Shown: positions 17,876-26,612 of the stretch, piece by piece
How the letters are laid out: each line of letters starts with the position of its first letter
Numbering within the stretch: position 1 is the stretch's first letter
Origin: Actinokineospora enzanensis DSM 44649
GTDB taxonomy: Bacteria > Actinomycetota > Actinomycetes > Mycobacteriales > Pseudonocardiaceae
Length of the DNA: 64,000 bases
Direction: 5' to 3'
Assembly (NCBI RefSeq): GCF_000374445.1
Contig: NZ_KB894406.1
Span: 186,001 to 250,000, forward strand
Made by a program: the position numbers and the translations under genes
Notes under the pieces: model-generated
What the model was told of the DNA's origin: nothing
The model's input: the letters and a program-made list of their open reading frames with translations, nothing else
Databases searched by the model: none

Positions 17876-19624
17876 ATGTCCAGCGAGACGATCGAGCGCC
17901 CGGTGGAGAGCGCGCCTGCGCGGTGGGTGCGGTGTGCCGGGTGTGGCGCCGTGCTCTACGCCCGTCGGATCTCGCGTGAGCTGGGTGTGTGTCCCGAGTG
18001 CGGTCATCACCATCGGCTCACCGCTGACGAGCGGATTCGCGGGTTGCTGGATGAGGGGTCCGTGGTCGAGTTGGACCATGATCCGGCTGATGGGGACCCG
18101 CTGGGCTTCACCGACACGGTCGCCTACCCGGCCCGACGTGCTGCGGCGCGGGCCAAGACCGGCCTGCGCGAGGCTGTCGTGTGCGTGCGGGGGAGGGTGG
18201 AGGGTCGTCCGGTGGTGTTGGCCGTGATGGACTTCCGGTTCCTCGGCGGCAGCCTCAGCGGCGCGGTCGGTGAGCTGATCACCCGGGCGGGGGAGGAGGC
18301 GCTGCGGCGGCGGGAACCGTTCGTGATCGTGAGCGCGTCGGGTGGGGCGCGGATGCAGGAGGGTCCGCTGTCGCTGATGCAGATGGCCAAGACGAGCGAG
18401 CTCATCGGGCGGTTGGACGCGGCCGGGGTGCTGGTGGTGTCGATCGTCACCGATCCCACGTTCGGCGGGGTGGCGGCGTCGTACGCGACGTTGGCGGACG
18501 TGATCATCGCGGAGCCGGGGGCGCGGCTGGGGTTCGCCGGGCCGCGGGTGATCGAGCAGACGATCCGGCGGCCGTTGCCCGCGGGCTTCCAGACGGCCGA
18601 GTTCCTGCTCTCGCGCGGTCTGATCGATGCCGTTCACCCGCGCGCGGAACTCCGTGCCCGATTGGCGTCATTGCTCGCCGTGACCGCTGCGGCCGGTGAG
18701 TCCACGGTGGATGGTTTGACGGACACCCTGCCGGGGACCGCGCGTCGCGGGTCGGACGGCGGGCGGGAGCTTGGCGCTGGTGTGCGGGCGGTGGAGGCGG
18801 ATGGCGTGGTGCGGGATCCCGGTGCGTTGCCGGAGGTCGATCCGTGGATTGCCGTGCGCGGCGCTCGGGACATCGCTCGACCTACCGCTGCGGATTACCT
18901 CGGGCGGATCTGCTCGGAGTTCGTCGAGCTCCGGGGCGATCGGCTGGGCAAGGACTGCCCGGCGGTGCTCGGCGGTATCGGCCTGTTCGACGGCGCGCCG
19001 GTCATGGTCATCGGCATCCGCAAGGGCCACACCGCCGCCGAACTGGGCGCCGCCGACTTCGGCATGGCGTCCCCTGCGGGCTACCGCAAGGCCGCCCGGC
19101 TCATGCGGTTGGCCGCCAAGCTGGACATCCCGGTCATCACGCTGATCGACACCCCCGGTGCCGCACCCGGCCTGGAGGCCGAGGAGAACGGCCAAGCATA
19201 CGCGATCTCGGACAGCATCCGGCTGATGGCGGGGCTGCCCGTCCCGACCGTCGCCGTCATCACCGGCGAGGGCGGCAGCGGCGGCGCCCTGGCCCTGGCC
19301 ACCGCCGACCGCGTGCTCATGTTCGCGGGTGCCGTCTACTCGGTGATCAGCGCCGAAGGCTGCGCCGCGATCCTGTTCGGCGACGCCTCCCTGGCCCCCG
19401 ACGCGGCCCGCGCCCTGCGCGTCGACGCCCGACAACTCCTCGAACTCGGCATCGTCGACGGCGTCATCCCCGAACCCGACGGCGGCACCCAGTCCGACCA
19501 CGACGCGGCCGCCCGCGCCCTGCGCGCAGCACTGACCGGCGCCCTGCGAGAACTCCGAGCGCTGGACAAGGAAACCCTGACCCGCCGACGCCACACCTGC
19601 TTCCGCAGCTTCGCCGCCGACTGA
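17876..19624 (+). CDS. Fused acyl-CoA carboxylase carboxyltransferase (AccD-AccA)
   Basis: The 582-residue protein joins both carboxyltransferase halves. The N-terminal half has the AccD zinc ribbon (CAGC and CPEC, residues 19-42) and the crotonase-type core [18 protein letters not shown]; the C-terminal half from about residue 320 is AccA-like, with [18 protein letters not shown] and [17 protein letters not shown]. It transfers CO2 from biotin to acetyl-CoA. GGGAGGGAG precedes the ATG. Dedicated carboxylases in aromatic polyketide clusters raise malonyl-CoA supply. The BCCP and biotin carboxylase genes follow, completing the enzyme. Confidence 0.95.
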   Translation: MSSETIERPVESAPARWVRCAGCGAVLYARRISRELGVCPECGHHHRLTADERIRGLLDEGSVVELDHDPADGDPLGFTDTVAYPARRAAARAKTGLREAVVCVRGRVEGRPVVLAVMDFRFLGGSLSGAVGELITRAGEEALRRREPFVIVSASGGARMQEGPLSLMQMAKTSELIGRLDAAGVLVVSIVTDPTFGGVAASYATLADVIIAEPGARLGFAGPRVIEQTIRRPLPAGFQTAEFLLSRGLIDAVHPRAELRARLASLLAVTAAAGESTVDGLTDTLPGTARRGSDGGRELGAGVRAVEADGVVRDPGALPEVDPWIAVRGARDIARPTAADYLGRICSEFVELRGDRLGKDCPAVLGGIGLFDGAPVMVIGIRKGHTAAELGAADFGMASPAGYRKAARLMRLAAKLDIPVITLIDTPGAAPGLEAEENGQAYAISDSIRLMAGLPVPTVAVITGEGGSGGALALATADRVLMFAGAVYSVISAEGCAAILFGDASLAPDAARALRVDARQLLELGIVDGVIPEPDGGTQSDHDAAARALRAALTGALRELRALDKETLTRRRHTCFRSFAAD

Positions 19625-19707
19625 CCCGCCTGCGCGGCGTCGTGCGTCCGCCCGCCTGTTCAGGCGTTTCCCGTCCGTGTGATACCCCGAGTGGAAGAGA
19701 GGACGAA

Positions 19708-20259
19708 GTGACCGAAGACCTGTACCGCCCCGGCCTGCGCCGGGCGGACCTGGAGGCAGGCGGGCCGATGGACCCGTTCACCCGGGACGCCGGGGTGGAG
19801 TTGATCGATCCGGTCGACCTGGGGTCGCTGCTGCGCGAGGCGATCGGCGCTGCCACCGACCTGCTCGGACGGGACGGGCGGCCGCCGACGTCGTTGTCGG
19901 TGCGGGCTGGGGCGGTGGCCATCGATCTGTCCTGGCGTGAGCCCGCGAGCCGGGGGCACCGGGTGGACGCGCCCGCTCCCGTCGTGCCGGTGGTCGAGAC
20001 GGCGCCTGTCGCTCCGGCGGGGCATGTGGTGACCGCGCCCACGGTCGGGGTGTTCTACCGGTCGCCGTCGCCAGGGGCCGAGCCGTTCGTCAGTGCAGGA
20101 GTGACGGTCAGCGCGGGGCAACAGATCGGCATCGTCGAGGCGATGAAGCTGATGATCCCGGTCGAGGCCGACCGCGCGGGCACCGTGGCCGAGATCCTGG
20201 TCGGTGACGGTGACCCGGTCGAGTTCGCCACCCCGCTGCTCGTGCTCGACCCGCACTGA
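19708..20259 (+). CDS. Biotin carboxyl carrier protein
   Basis: GTG start after GAGAGGACGAA; 183 residues. The C-terminal biotinyl domain carries IVEAMKLMIPVEAD with the biotinylated Lys147, between GVFYRSPSPG and the closing GDPVEFATPLLVLDP. A Pro/Val-rich linker at residues 85-105 separates it from a 75-residue N-terminal segment of unknown role. It carries carboxybiotin between the biotin carboxylase and the carboxyltransferase encoded on either side. Confidence 0.95.
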   Translation: MTEDLYRPGLRRADLEAGGPMDPFTRDAGVELIDPVDLGSLLREAIGAATDLLGRDGRPPTSLSVRAGAVAIDLSWREPASRGHRVDAPAPVVPVVETAPVAPAGHVVTAPTVGVFYRSPSPGAEPFVSAGVTVSAGQQIGIVEAMKLMIPVEADRAGTVAEILVGDGDPVEFATPLLVLDPH

Positions 20260-20269
20260 GGGGCGCGCC

Positions 20270-21622
20270 ATGATCTCCAGCGTGTTCATCGCCAATCGCG
20301 GCGAGATCGCCCTCCGGATCGCGCGGGCCGCGCGGGACCTGGGGGTGCGGGTGGTGGCCGGGTGCTCCACCGCCGACCTGGGCTCCGCGGTCGGCGGGGT
20401 CGCCGACCGGGTCGTCCACATCGGACCGGCGCCGTCCCGGCGCAGCTACCTGGACGCGGCGGCCACGATCCAGTCGGCGCTGCTCAGCGGGGCCGAGGCG
20501 GTGCACCCCGGGTACGGCTTCCTGTCCGAGGACGCCGACTTCGCCGAGGCCTGCGCGGCCGAGGGGCTGGTCTTCATCGGCCCGCCGCCCGAGGTCATGC
20601 GCCGGTTGGGCGACAAGTCGACCGCCCGCGCGGCCATGACCGCGGCCGGTCTGCCACTGCTGCCCGGCGCCATCGAGCCGATCCAGGACGTGGACACCGC
20701 CCGCGCCCTCGCCGCCGAGATCGGCTACCCGCTGATCATCAAGGCGGTCGCGGGCGGCGGCGGTCGCGGCATGCGGATCGTCACCGCGGAGGCGGGCCTG
20801 GCCCCCGCGTTCGAGGAGACCACCGCGACCGCGCGCCTGCTGTTCAACGACGGCCGCGTCTACCTGGAGCGCTACCTGGCCCGCGCCCGGCACGTCGAGG
20901 TGCAGGTGCTCGCCGACGCGCACGGCAACTGCGTCCACCTTGGCGAGCGCGACTGCTCGGTGCAACGCAGGCACCAGAAGCTCATCGAGGAGTCGCCCGC
21001 ACCCCGGCTGCCCGCCGAGCTCGTCGACCGCATCTGCGCGGCTGCGGTGCGCGGGGCGCTGGCCACCGGGTATGTGGGCGCGGGGACGTTCGAGTTCCTG
21101 GTGGGCGAGGACGGGCGGTTCTACTTCATGGAGGTGAACTGCCGGATCCAGGTCGAGCACCCGGTGACCGAGATGGTGACGGGGATCGACCTGGTGCAGG
21201 AACAGTTCCGGGTCGCGGCGGGGGAGCGGCTGCGGCTACTCCAGTCCGATGTGGAGCGTCGGGGCGTGGCCATCGAGTGCCGCATCAACGCCGAGGACCC
21301 GGTGCGCGGCTTCCTGCCGACGCCGGGTCTGCTGGAGGAGTTCGTCCCCCCGGGCGGCGCCTTCGTCCGCGTCGACACGCACGCGCACACCGGCTACCGC
21401 GTCCCACCGGACTACGACTCGCTGCTGGCCAAGGTGATCGTCTGGGCACCGGACCGGCCCGCCGCGATCACCCGGATGCGCAACGCCCTGGCGGAGCTGC
21501 GGGTCACCGGCCCCGGCGTGCACACCACCGCGGCCTACCTGGACGCCGTCCTGGCCGACGCCCGTTTCGCCGACGCCACCCACCACACCCGCCTGCTCGA
21601 CGACTTCGCCTTCACCGGCTAG
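20270..21622 (+). CDS. Biotin carboxylase subunit of acyl-CoA carboxylase
   Basis: The 450-residue protein is a canonical biotin carboxylase: VFIANRGEIALRIARA at the start, HPGYGFLSE, the glycine-rich ATP-grasp loop KAVAGGGGRGMRIV, and FYFMEVNCRIQVEHPVTE in the active site (the usual MEVNTRIQVEH has Thr changed to Cys here). It carboxylates biotin on the BCCP with ATP and bicarbonate. It is the last gene of the three-gene ACC operon, ten bases after the BCCP stop, and is followed by a strong hairpin. Confidence 0.96.
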   Translation: MISSVFIANRGEIALRIARAARDLGVRVVAGCSTADLGSAVGGVADRVVHIGPAPSRRSYLDAAATIQSALLSGAEAVHPGYGFLSEDADFAEACAAEGLVFIGPPPEVMRRLGDKSTARAAMTAAGLPLLPGAIEPIQDVDTARALAAEIGYPLIIKAVAGGGGRGMRIVTAEAGLAPAFEETTATARLLFNDGRVYLERYLARARHVEVQVLADAHGNCVHLGERDCSVQRRHQKLIEESPAPRLPAELVDRICAAAVRGALATGYVGAGTFEFLVGEDGRFYFMEVNCRIQVEHPVTEMVTGIDLVQEQFRVAAGERLRLLQSDVERRGVAIECRINAEDPVRGFLPTPGLLEEFVPPGGAFVRVDTHAHTGYRVPPDYDSLLAKVIVWAPDRPAAITRMRNALAELRVTGPGVHTTAAYLDAVLADARFADATHHTRLLDDFAFTG

Positions 21623-21637
21623 CCGGGGAGACCGCCA

Positions 21638-21695
21638 ATGCCTCGACCCTGTCTGCCGACCGAGTATCGGTGGTCGGCATACAGGGTCGAGGCAT
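21638..21695. terminator. Long bidirectional hairpin between convergent genes
   Basis: Outer arms ATGCCTCGACCCTGT and its exact complement (15 bp), then one mismatch, then a further 8-9 bp and a loop of about eight bases. It fills the space between the biotin carboxylase stop (21622) and the convergent SDR stop (21699), so it can end transcription from both sides. Confidence 0.85.
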
Positions 21696-21698
21696 CGT

Positions 21699-22436
21699 TC
21701 ACGCCAGCAGCGATAGCCCGCCGTCCACGGTCAGAACCTGTCCGTGCAGGTGCGCCGCCTCCGGACGGCAGAGCAGTGCGACCACGTCCGCCACCTCCAC
21801 CGCCGTCACCAGCCGCTTCAATGGCGACCGCCCCGCCACCCGCTTGGCGATCTCATCCGGCTCCCCGCAGGCGACCTTCCCCGGCGACACCACGTTCACC
21901 GCGATCCCCGACGGCGCCAGCTGCACCGCGAGATACCGCACCGCGCTCTCCAGTGCCGCCTTCGCGATCCCCTGCCCGACATACCCCGGCACCACCCGCC
22001 GCGCCCCGGTGCTCGACACCGCGATGACCCGGCCGCCCGGCCGCAGTAGCGCGACCAGATCCTTGGCCCCGTGCAGCAACGGCCCCAGCACGGTCGCCAG
22101 GTCCCGCTCGCACGCCTCGACATCCGGGTCCACCGCCGACATCGGTGTCATCGCGGCCGCCGCGTGCACGAGGATGTCCAGCCGTCCGTAGCGGGCCGCG
22201 ATCCCCCGGTAGAGGTCGGCCACCTCGGCCGGGTTCCCCACGTCGGCCCGGACCGCGCTCACCTTGCCCCCGGCCGCCGTCAGCTCCGCCACCGCGGTCT
22301 CGGCGGCCTTCTCGTCCCGGGCGTACCCCAGCAACACCTCGGCACCCCGCCCCGCCAGTGCTGCGGCCACGGCCCGCCCCACTCCACCGGTACCCCCGGT
22401 GACCAGCGCGGTCGCCCCTTCCAGCTCGACAGCCAT
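21699..22436 (-). CDS. SDR reductase with FabL-like Tyr-x6-Lys active site
   Basis: The ATG at 22436 follows GGAGAGGTGGAGG; 245 residues. The Rossmann motif is VTGGTGGVGRAVA. Instead of the usual Tyr-x3-Lys, the active-site region reads PGYVGQGIAKAALE, giving Tyr152-x6-Lys159, the spacing of enoyl-ACP reductases such as FabL. The ending GQVLTVDGGLSLLA also resembles FabL. It may therefore reduce an enoyl or enone group in a starter chain or ring rather than a ketone. It is separated from the next minus-strand operon by a hairpin, so it may be transcribed independently. Confidence 0.85.
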   Translation of the reverse strand: MAVELEGATALVTGGTGGVGRAVAAALAGRGAEVLLGYARDEKAAETAVAELTAAGGKVSAVRADVGNPAEVADLYRGIAARYGRLDILVHAAAAMTPMSAVDPDVEACERDLATVLGPLLHGAKDLVALLRPGGRVIAVSSTGARRVVPGYVGQGIAKAALESAVRYLAVQLAPSGIAVNVVSPGKVACGEPDEIAKRVAGRSPLKRLVTAVEVADVVALLCRPEAAHLHGQVLTVDGGLSLLA

Positions 22437-22464
22437 TCCTCCACCTCTCCTGGTCGACGCCGAA

Positions 22465-22505
22465 CCGACCGTGCGCGAGACCCGAGGGTCATCGCGCACG
22501 GTCGG
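22465..22505 (-). terminator. Hairpin terminator after the FAD hydroxylase gene
   Basis: Perfect 14-bp arms, CCGACCGTGCGCGA and its complement, around a 13-base loop. It lies between the stop of the FAD hydroxylase (22544) and the start of the FabL-like gene (22436), both on the minus strand. Confidence 0.75.
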
Positions 22506-22543
22506 CCGGGTTTCCTGTTTCACTTGTATCGCCGGATGATCCG

Positions 22544-24145
22544 TCAGCCCGCGTCACTGTGGACGCCGGGGCGGACCGGGTCGGCAGGCAGCCCTACCCG
22601 TCGCAGGGTCGCGGGCAGGGTGTCGGCCGGGCCGCGGGCGGCGAGGTAGCCGTCCGGGCGGATCAGGGCATATGAGCCCGGTGTGCCGCCGAACGCGCGG
22701 TGCAGGCGGCCGTCCGGGTCGGGGAGCGGGGCCGGGTGGTCGCCGGTGGACGACGCGCCCAGGACGGTACGGAGGGCCACCGCCGTGTCCGGGACCGACA
22801 GCGGGACGACCGACGGACCGGCGAAGTGCAGCAGCGTCCACCGTGGATCGCGCAGCTGGGCCAGCAACGCGCGCCAGCCCGGACTCTCCGCGACGTCCTT
22901 CTCGGTGCAACCCACCCGGTCTCCGGGCTGCCAACCGGATCCGGTCGCGACAGTCGACAGTGGACTGTCCCGATAGTTCAGTCCCAACCCGCAGAACCCG
23001 CGCACGATCTTGCCCTCGATCTTACGCTTCAACGGCCGCACCCGGCTCACCACGCCCAGCCCCAGCGGCAACAGAACCGGCGCCAGCGTGTCCCGCAGGG
23101 CCACCAGCGCGGTCGCCGTCCGGGTCGAGCGCAGCAGCGTCGCCCCGATCGGCACCCGCTCCGCGCCGTAGGTGTCCAGCAACGTCTCCGTCGCGTGGCC
23201 GCGCACGACATCCGCCAGTTTCCAGGCCAGGTTGATCCCGTCCTGGAGCCCGGTGTTCATCCCTTGCCCCGACGCCGGGCTGTGGACATGCGCCGCGTCA
23301 CCGGCCACGAAACACCGGCCGACGCGCATCCGCTCGATCATGCGCTGCTGCACGGTGAACACCGACACCCACGTCGGAGCGGACACCGATACCGGCTTGC
23401 GCAACGCGCCCGTCAGCTTCGCCTCGATGCGGGCCCGGACCGTCTCCGCGTCGCCCTCGTGGTCCACGGTGTCGATCACTCGCCACTTGCCCGGCTCCGG
23501 GAACGGCACCAGCAGCAGCGCCCCCGCCCCGGTGTGCACCAGGTGGTTGCTGTTCGGCGGCAGGTCGACATCCACCACGACGTCGGCGTTCAGCCAGGTC
23601 TGCGTCGAGTCGCCGGACAGCCGCAGCCCCAACGACTTCCGCACGACGCTCCGGCCGCCGTCGGCACCCACCAGCCACGGCACCCGCACGGTCTCCAGCC
23701 CGCCGTGCCCGTGTCGCAACCGGACGGTCACCCCGTCGGCGTCCTGCTCCAGCCCCGCCACCGCCACCGACCACTCGATGTCCACGCCCTGCCCGGCCAC
23801 GCCCTCGCGCAGCACCCGCTCGGTGAGCACCTGGTCCACCATCAGGCTGAACGGGAACCGGGTCGGCAGCGCGTCGTAGTTGGTGTCGAACCGCACCAGC
23901 CGTCTGCCGCGCTGGTGCACCGAGAAGTGCTCGACCTTGCGCCCCAACGGGAGCAGCCGCTCGGCCAGGCCGATCTGGTCGAACAGCTCCAGGGTGCGCG
24001 CGTGCGTGGCCATCGCCCGGCTGGTGGTCGCCGGGCCGGGGGCCGCGTCCACCACGCGGACGCGGACCCCGCGCCGGGCCAGCTCGTGCGCGACCACCAG
24101 CCCGACCGGGCCCGCCCCGGCCACCAGGACGGCGGCCTCAGGCAT
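22544..24145 (-). CDS. FAD-dependent aromatic polyketide hydroxylase (group A, long form)
   Basis: The 533-residue protein has VLVAGAGPVGLVVAHELARRG, VGADGGRSVVRKSLG and VAGDAAHVHSPASGQGMNTG, plus the C-terminal thioredoxin-like domain of the PgaE/RdmE/OxyS class, here with DPDGRLHRAFG and YALIRPDGYLAARG. Such enzymes hydroxylate or oxidatively rearrange angucycline, anthracycline and tetracycline intermediates with NADPH and O2. The start overlaps the aromatase stop by eight bases, so it is translated with the aromatase and ketoreductase as one operon. Confidence 0.94.
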   Translation of the reverse strand: MPEAAVLVAGAGPVGLVVAHELARRGVRVRVVDAAPGPATTSRAMATHARTLELFDQIGLAERLLPLGRKVEHFSVHQRGRRLVRFDTNYDALPTRFPFSLMVDQVLTERVLREGVAGQGVDIEWSVAVAGLEQDADGVTVRLRHGHGGLETVRVPWLVGADGGRSVVRKSLGLRLSGDSTQTWLNADVVVDVDLPPNSNHLVHTGAGALLLVPFPEPGKWRVIDTVDHEGDAETVRARIEAKLTGALRKPVSVSAPTWVSVFTVQQRMIERMRVGRCFVAGDAAHVHSPASGQGMNTGLQDGINLAWKLADVVRGHATETLLDTYGAERVPIGATLLRSTRTATALVALRDTLAPVLLPLGLGVVSRVRPLKRKIEGKIVRGFCGLGLNYRDSPLSTVATGSGWQPGDRVGCTEKDVAESPGWRALLAQLRDPRWTLLHFAGPSVVPLSVPDTAVALRTVLGASSTGDHPAPLPDPDGRLHRAFGGTPGSYALIRPDGYLAARGPADTLPATLRRVGLPADPVRPGVHSDAG

Positions 24146-25085
24146 CGTGTCCCTCGGCGTACTTCTTGGCCAGCGCCAGCGTCGCCTGGCTGTTGCCGCC
24201 CGCGGCGGCCCGGATGAACGCCTTCGCCGACTCGACCGTGCCCTCCGCGCCCAGCACCTTGCCGATGTTGGCCGAGTTGACCACCACCGCGTGCCACGAG
24301 GTGACGGTCACCGCGTCGCCCTCCTTGCGGATGCGCCACTCGCCGACGTGCGCGGTCATCAGCGACGGGGTGCGCAGCTGCTTGTAGGTGATCCGCTCGG
24401 CCGGGAAGCACACCCGCACCGACTCGGTGGTGTGCACCGAGCCGTCCCGGGCCAGCGTGTCCATGGACATCCGCTGCACGTTCGGCTCGTCCTCGGTCAG
24501 CGTGATGTCCGGGACGTGCGGCAGCCGCTCGCTCCACCGGGACGCGTCGTAGAGGAAGTCGTAGACGGTCTCCGGGGAGGCCAGCACGGTCACCGAGTCC
24601 TCGAACTCGAACTCCAGCTCGCGCACCTCCTCGGCCCGCTCCGCGACCGCCTTGAGGTTGGCCAGCTCGGTCTCGCTGTTGCGGTTCGTGGCCTCGGTGA
24701 TCCAGGCCAGTGACTCCGGCTTGTCGTCCACGGCGGTGAAGTCGTGTTCCAGCACCAGCTTCGTGCCACCATTGGCGCCGTCGAGCACGCGCCAGGTGCC
24801 CTTCATGCTCGCCACCGGCGGCGAGGATACCTCCTGCTGGAACGTGATCACCCGGCCCGCCTGGTCCAGCACGCGGTGCGAGGTCCACGACTTGACCTCG
24901 CCGTTGGCCGTCGCCCAGATCGCCAGCCGCTCGGTGGTGTCGGTCAGCGCCGTCTGTTCCACGTGGATGGTCGGCTCGAACAGCCGCGGCCACGCGGCCG
25001 CGTCGCCGATCAGCGCGTAGACCGCCGCGGGCGGCGCGGCGATGTCGATCTCATGGGTCAGGTGCGTGCGGGTGCTCTCGGACAT
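24138..25085 (-). CDS. Didomain aromatase/cyclase
   Basis: The 315-residue protein holds two SRPBCC domains of about 150 residues each. The first contains EIDIAAPPAAVYALIGDAA and WPRLFEPTIHVEQ; the second begins near residue 158 with FEDSVTVLASPETVYDFLYD. Length and didomain form match ActVII/OxyK/MtmQ-type aromatases that dehydrate and aromatise the C9-reduced first ring. It is co-operonic with an actIII-type ketoreductase, which is the expected partner because didomain aromatases act after ketoreduction. Confidence 0.93.
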   Translation of the reverse strand: MSESTRTHLTHEIDIAAPPAAVYALIGDAAAWPRLFEPTIHVEQTALTDTTERLAIWATANGEVKSWTSHRVLDQAGRVITFQQEVSSPPVASMKGTWRVLDGANGGTKLVLEHDFTAVDDKPESLAWITEATNRNSETELANLKAVAERAEEVRELEFEFEDSVTVLASPETVYDFLYDASRWSERLPHVPDITLTEDEPNVQRMSMDTLARDGSVHTTESVRVCFPAERITYKQLRTPSLMTAHVGEWRIRKEGDAVTVTSWHAVVVNSANIGKVLGAEGTVESAKAFIRAAAGGNSQATLALAKKYAEGHDA

Positions 25086-25132
25086 GGCATACCTCCGGGG
25101 CTCGGGCGGTGGGGATGGGCGCGGGAGAAGGA

Positions 25133-25918
25133 CTAATAACTGCTCAAACCGCCGCAGACGTTCATTGCCTGGGCGGTAATCGACGCGGCGGTGTCGGTGG
25201 CCAGGTAGTCGATGAGGCCCGCGACCTCCTCCGGGGTGGAGTAGCGCCCCAGCGGGATCTTCTGGTTGAACGCGGTCAGCACGGCCGCCTCGTCGGTCTC
25301 CCAGGTGTTCGCGTAGGCCTGCCGCACCCGCACCGCCATCGGCGTCTCGACGTACCCGGGGCACACCGCGTTGACCGTGGTGCCGGTCTGCGCCAGCTCC
25401 TTGGCCAGCGCCTTGGTGAACCCGATGACCCCGGCCTTGGCCGCCGAGTACGGCGCGCCGAGCGGCACGCCCTGCTTGCCGCCGGTGGAGGCGACGTTGA
25501 TGATCCGGCCCGGCCCGGCCTCGCCCAGCCGACCGGTGGTCAGCGCGGCCCTGGTCACCAGGAACACGCTGTTGAGGTTGGTGTCGATCACGTCGTACCA
25601 GAGCTCGTCGGCGATCGCGGCCGTCTTGCCGCCGCCGTTGCGGCCCGCGTTGTTGACCAGCACGCTGATCGGCCCGAATCGGTCCACCGCCGCCTCGACC
25701 AGCGCCTGCACCGAGTCCTTCGACCGGACGTCGGCCTCCGCGCCGTCCACCTCGTAGCCCGCCTCGCGCAGCTCCTTCACCGTGGACGCCACGTTCTCCA
25801 GGGTCCGGGCACAGAGGAACACCCGCACCCCCCGCGCGCCCAGCCGCCGGGCGGTGGCCAGCCCGATCCCGCTGGTCCCGCCGGTCACCAGTGCCACGTC
25901 GAGCGTGTTCGCCGTCAT
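25133..25918 (-). CDS. actIII-type C9 ketoreductase
   Basis: The 261-residue SDR aligns by eye over its whole length with the actinorhodin ketoreductase: TGGTSGIGLATARRL, NNAGRNGGGKTA, IINVASTGGKQG, APYSAAKAGV and a C-terminal TAQAMNVCGGLSSY. Catalytic Ser144, Tyr157 and Lys161 are in place. It reduces one keto group, normally C9, of the nascent chain with NADPH. The XGG motif at residues 94-96 is Asn-Gly-Gly where the actinorhodin enzyme has Pro-Gly-Gly, which may affect stereochemistry or substrate. First gene of its operon; divergent from the SnoaL gene. Confidence 0.96.
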   Translation of the reverse strand: MTANTLDVALVTGGTSGIGLATARRLGARGVRVFLCARTLENVASTVKELREAGYEVDGAEADVRSKDSVQALVEAAVDRFGPISVLVNNAGRNGGGKTAAIADELWYDVIDTNLNSVFLVTRAALTTGRLGEAGPGRIINVASTGGKQGVPLGAPYSAAKAGVIGFTKALAKELAQTGTTVNAVCPGYVETPMAVRVRQAYANTWETDEAAVLTAFNQKIPLGRYSTPEEVAGLIDYLATDTAASITAQAMNVCGGLSSY

Positions 25919-26024
25919 TGTCCGCCCACCTCCGTGCGAGTGCCCCGGGCAGCGCGGGGCGCTGTCGGGTGTGGTCTGTACGCCGCCAGCCTCACCGGCC
26001 CGGTTCGACCGCAGACCGAACACC

Positions 26025-26058
26025 GTTGGAGGCGGCCGACCCTCATCCGCTCTCCAAC
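26025..26058. promoter_or_regulatory. Inverted repeat in a divergent promoter
   Basis: Arms GTTGGAG and CTCCAAC separated by 20 bases, with partial pairing continuing inward. It lies in the 224-base spacer between the ketoreductase (minus) and the SnoaL gene (plus). A candidate operator only. Confidence 0.3.
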
Positions 26059-26142
26059 CGCCTTCGACGGCGGGTGACCAACCTTCGGGGGGTGGCGTCG
26101 ACCGGCGCCGCGGACGAGTGGGCGGAGCGAAAGGACTTCCTG

Positions 26143-26586
26143 GTGACGATCTCCGACAACGCGGTGCGGACCAGTGCGGATCTCTATCAGGAGGTCCAGC
26201 ACTTCTACGGCCGCCAGATGCGCTACCTGGACGACAACCACATCGAGGCGTGGGCGGCCACCTTCACCGAGGACGGCGTGTTCTCGGCCAACGCGCACCC
26301 GGAGCCGCAGGTGGGCCGGGACAACATCGTGGCGGGCGCCCGCAAGGCCGCCGCCGCGCTGGCCGAGCAGGGCATCCAGCGCAGGCACTGGCTGGGCATG
26401 GTCGAGGTGGCCGAGGCCGCCGACGGCACCGTGGTGGCGCGCAGCTACGCGCTGGTCTACAACACCCCGCGCGGCGGGCAGGCCGCGGTGCACCTGAGCT
26501 GCTCGTGCGAGGACGTGCTGGTCCGCGAGGACGGCGAGCTGAAGGTCCGGACCCGGCGGGTCACCCGCGACGACCTGCTGCCGTGA
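26143..26586 (+). CDS. SnoaL/NTF2-fold protein
   Basis: I chose the GTG at 26143, seven bases after AAAGGA; the frame is open further upstream without a good site. The 147-residue product has the SnoaL/NTF2 cone fold: YGRQMRYLDDNHIEAWAATFTEDGVFSA, then RRHWLGMVEV and SYALVYNTP, ending LKVRTRRVTRDDLLP. In polyketide pathways this fold includes cyclases and hydroxylases such as SnoaL and MtmX-like proteins. First gene of a plus-strand operon with an acyl-CoA ligase. A second SnoaL-like protein is encoded at 48167. Confidence 0.85.
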   Translation: MTISDNAVRTSADLYQEVQHFYGRQMRYLDDNHIEAWAATFTEDGVFSANAHPEPQVGRDNIVAGARKAAAALAEQGIQRRHWLGMVEVAEAADGTVVARSYALVYNTPRGGQAAVHLSCSCEDVLVREDGELKVRTRRVTRDDLLP

Positions 26587-26612
26587 CCGCCACCCGGGAG
26601 GAGGGGACGTCG

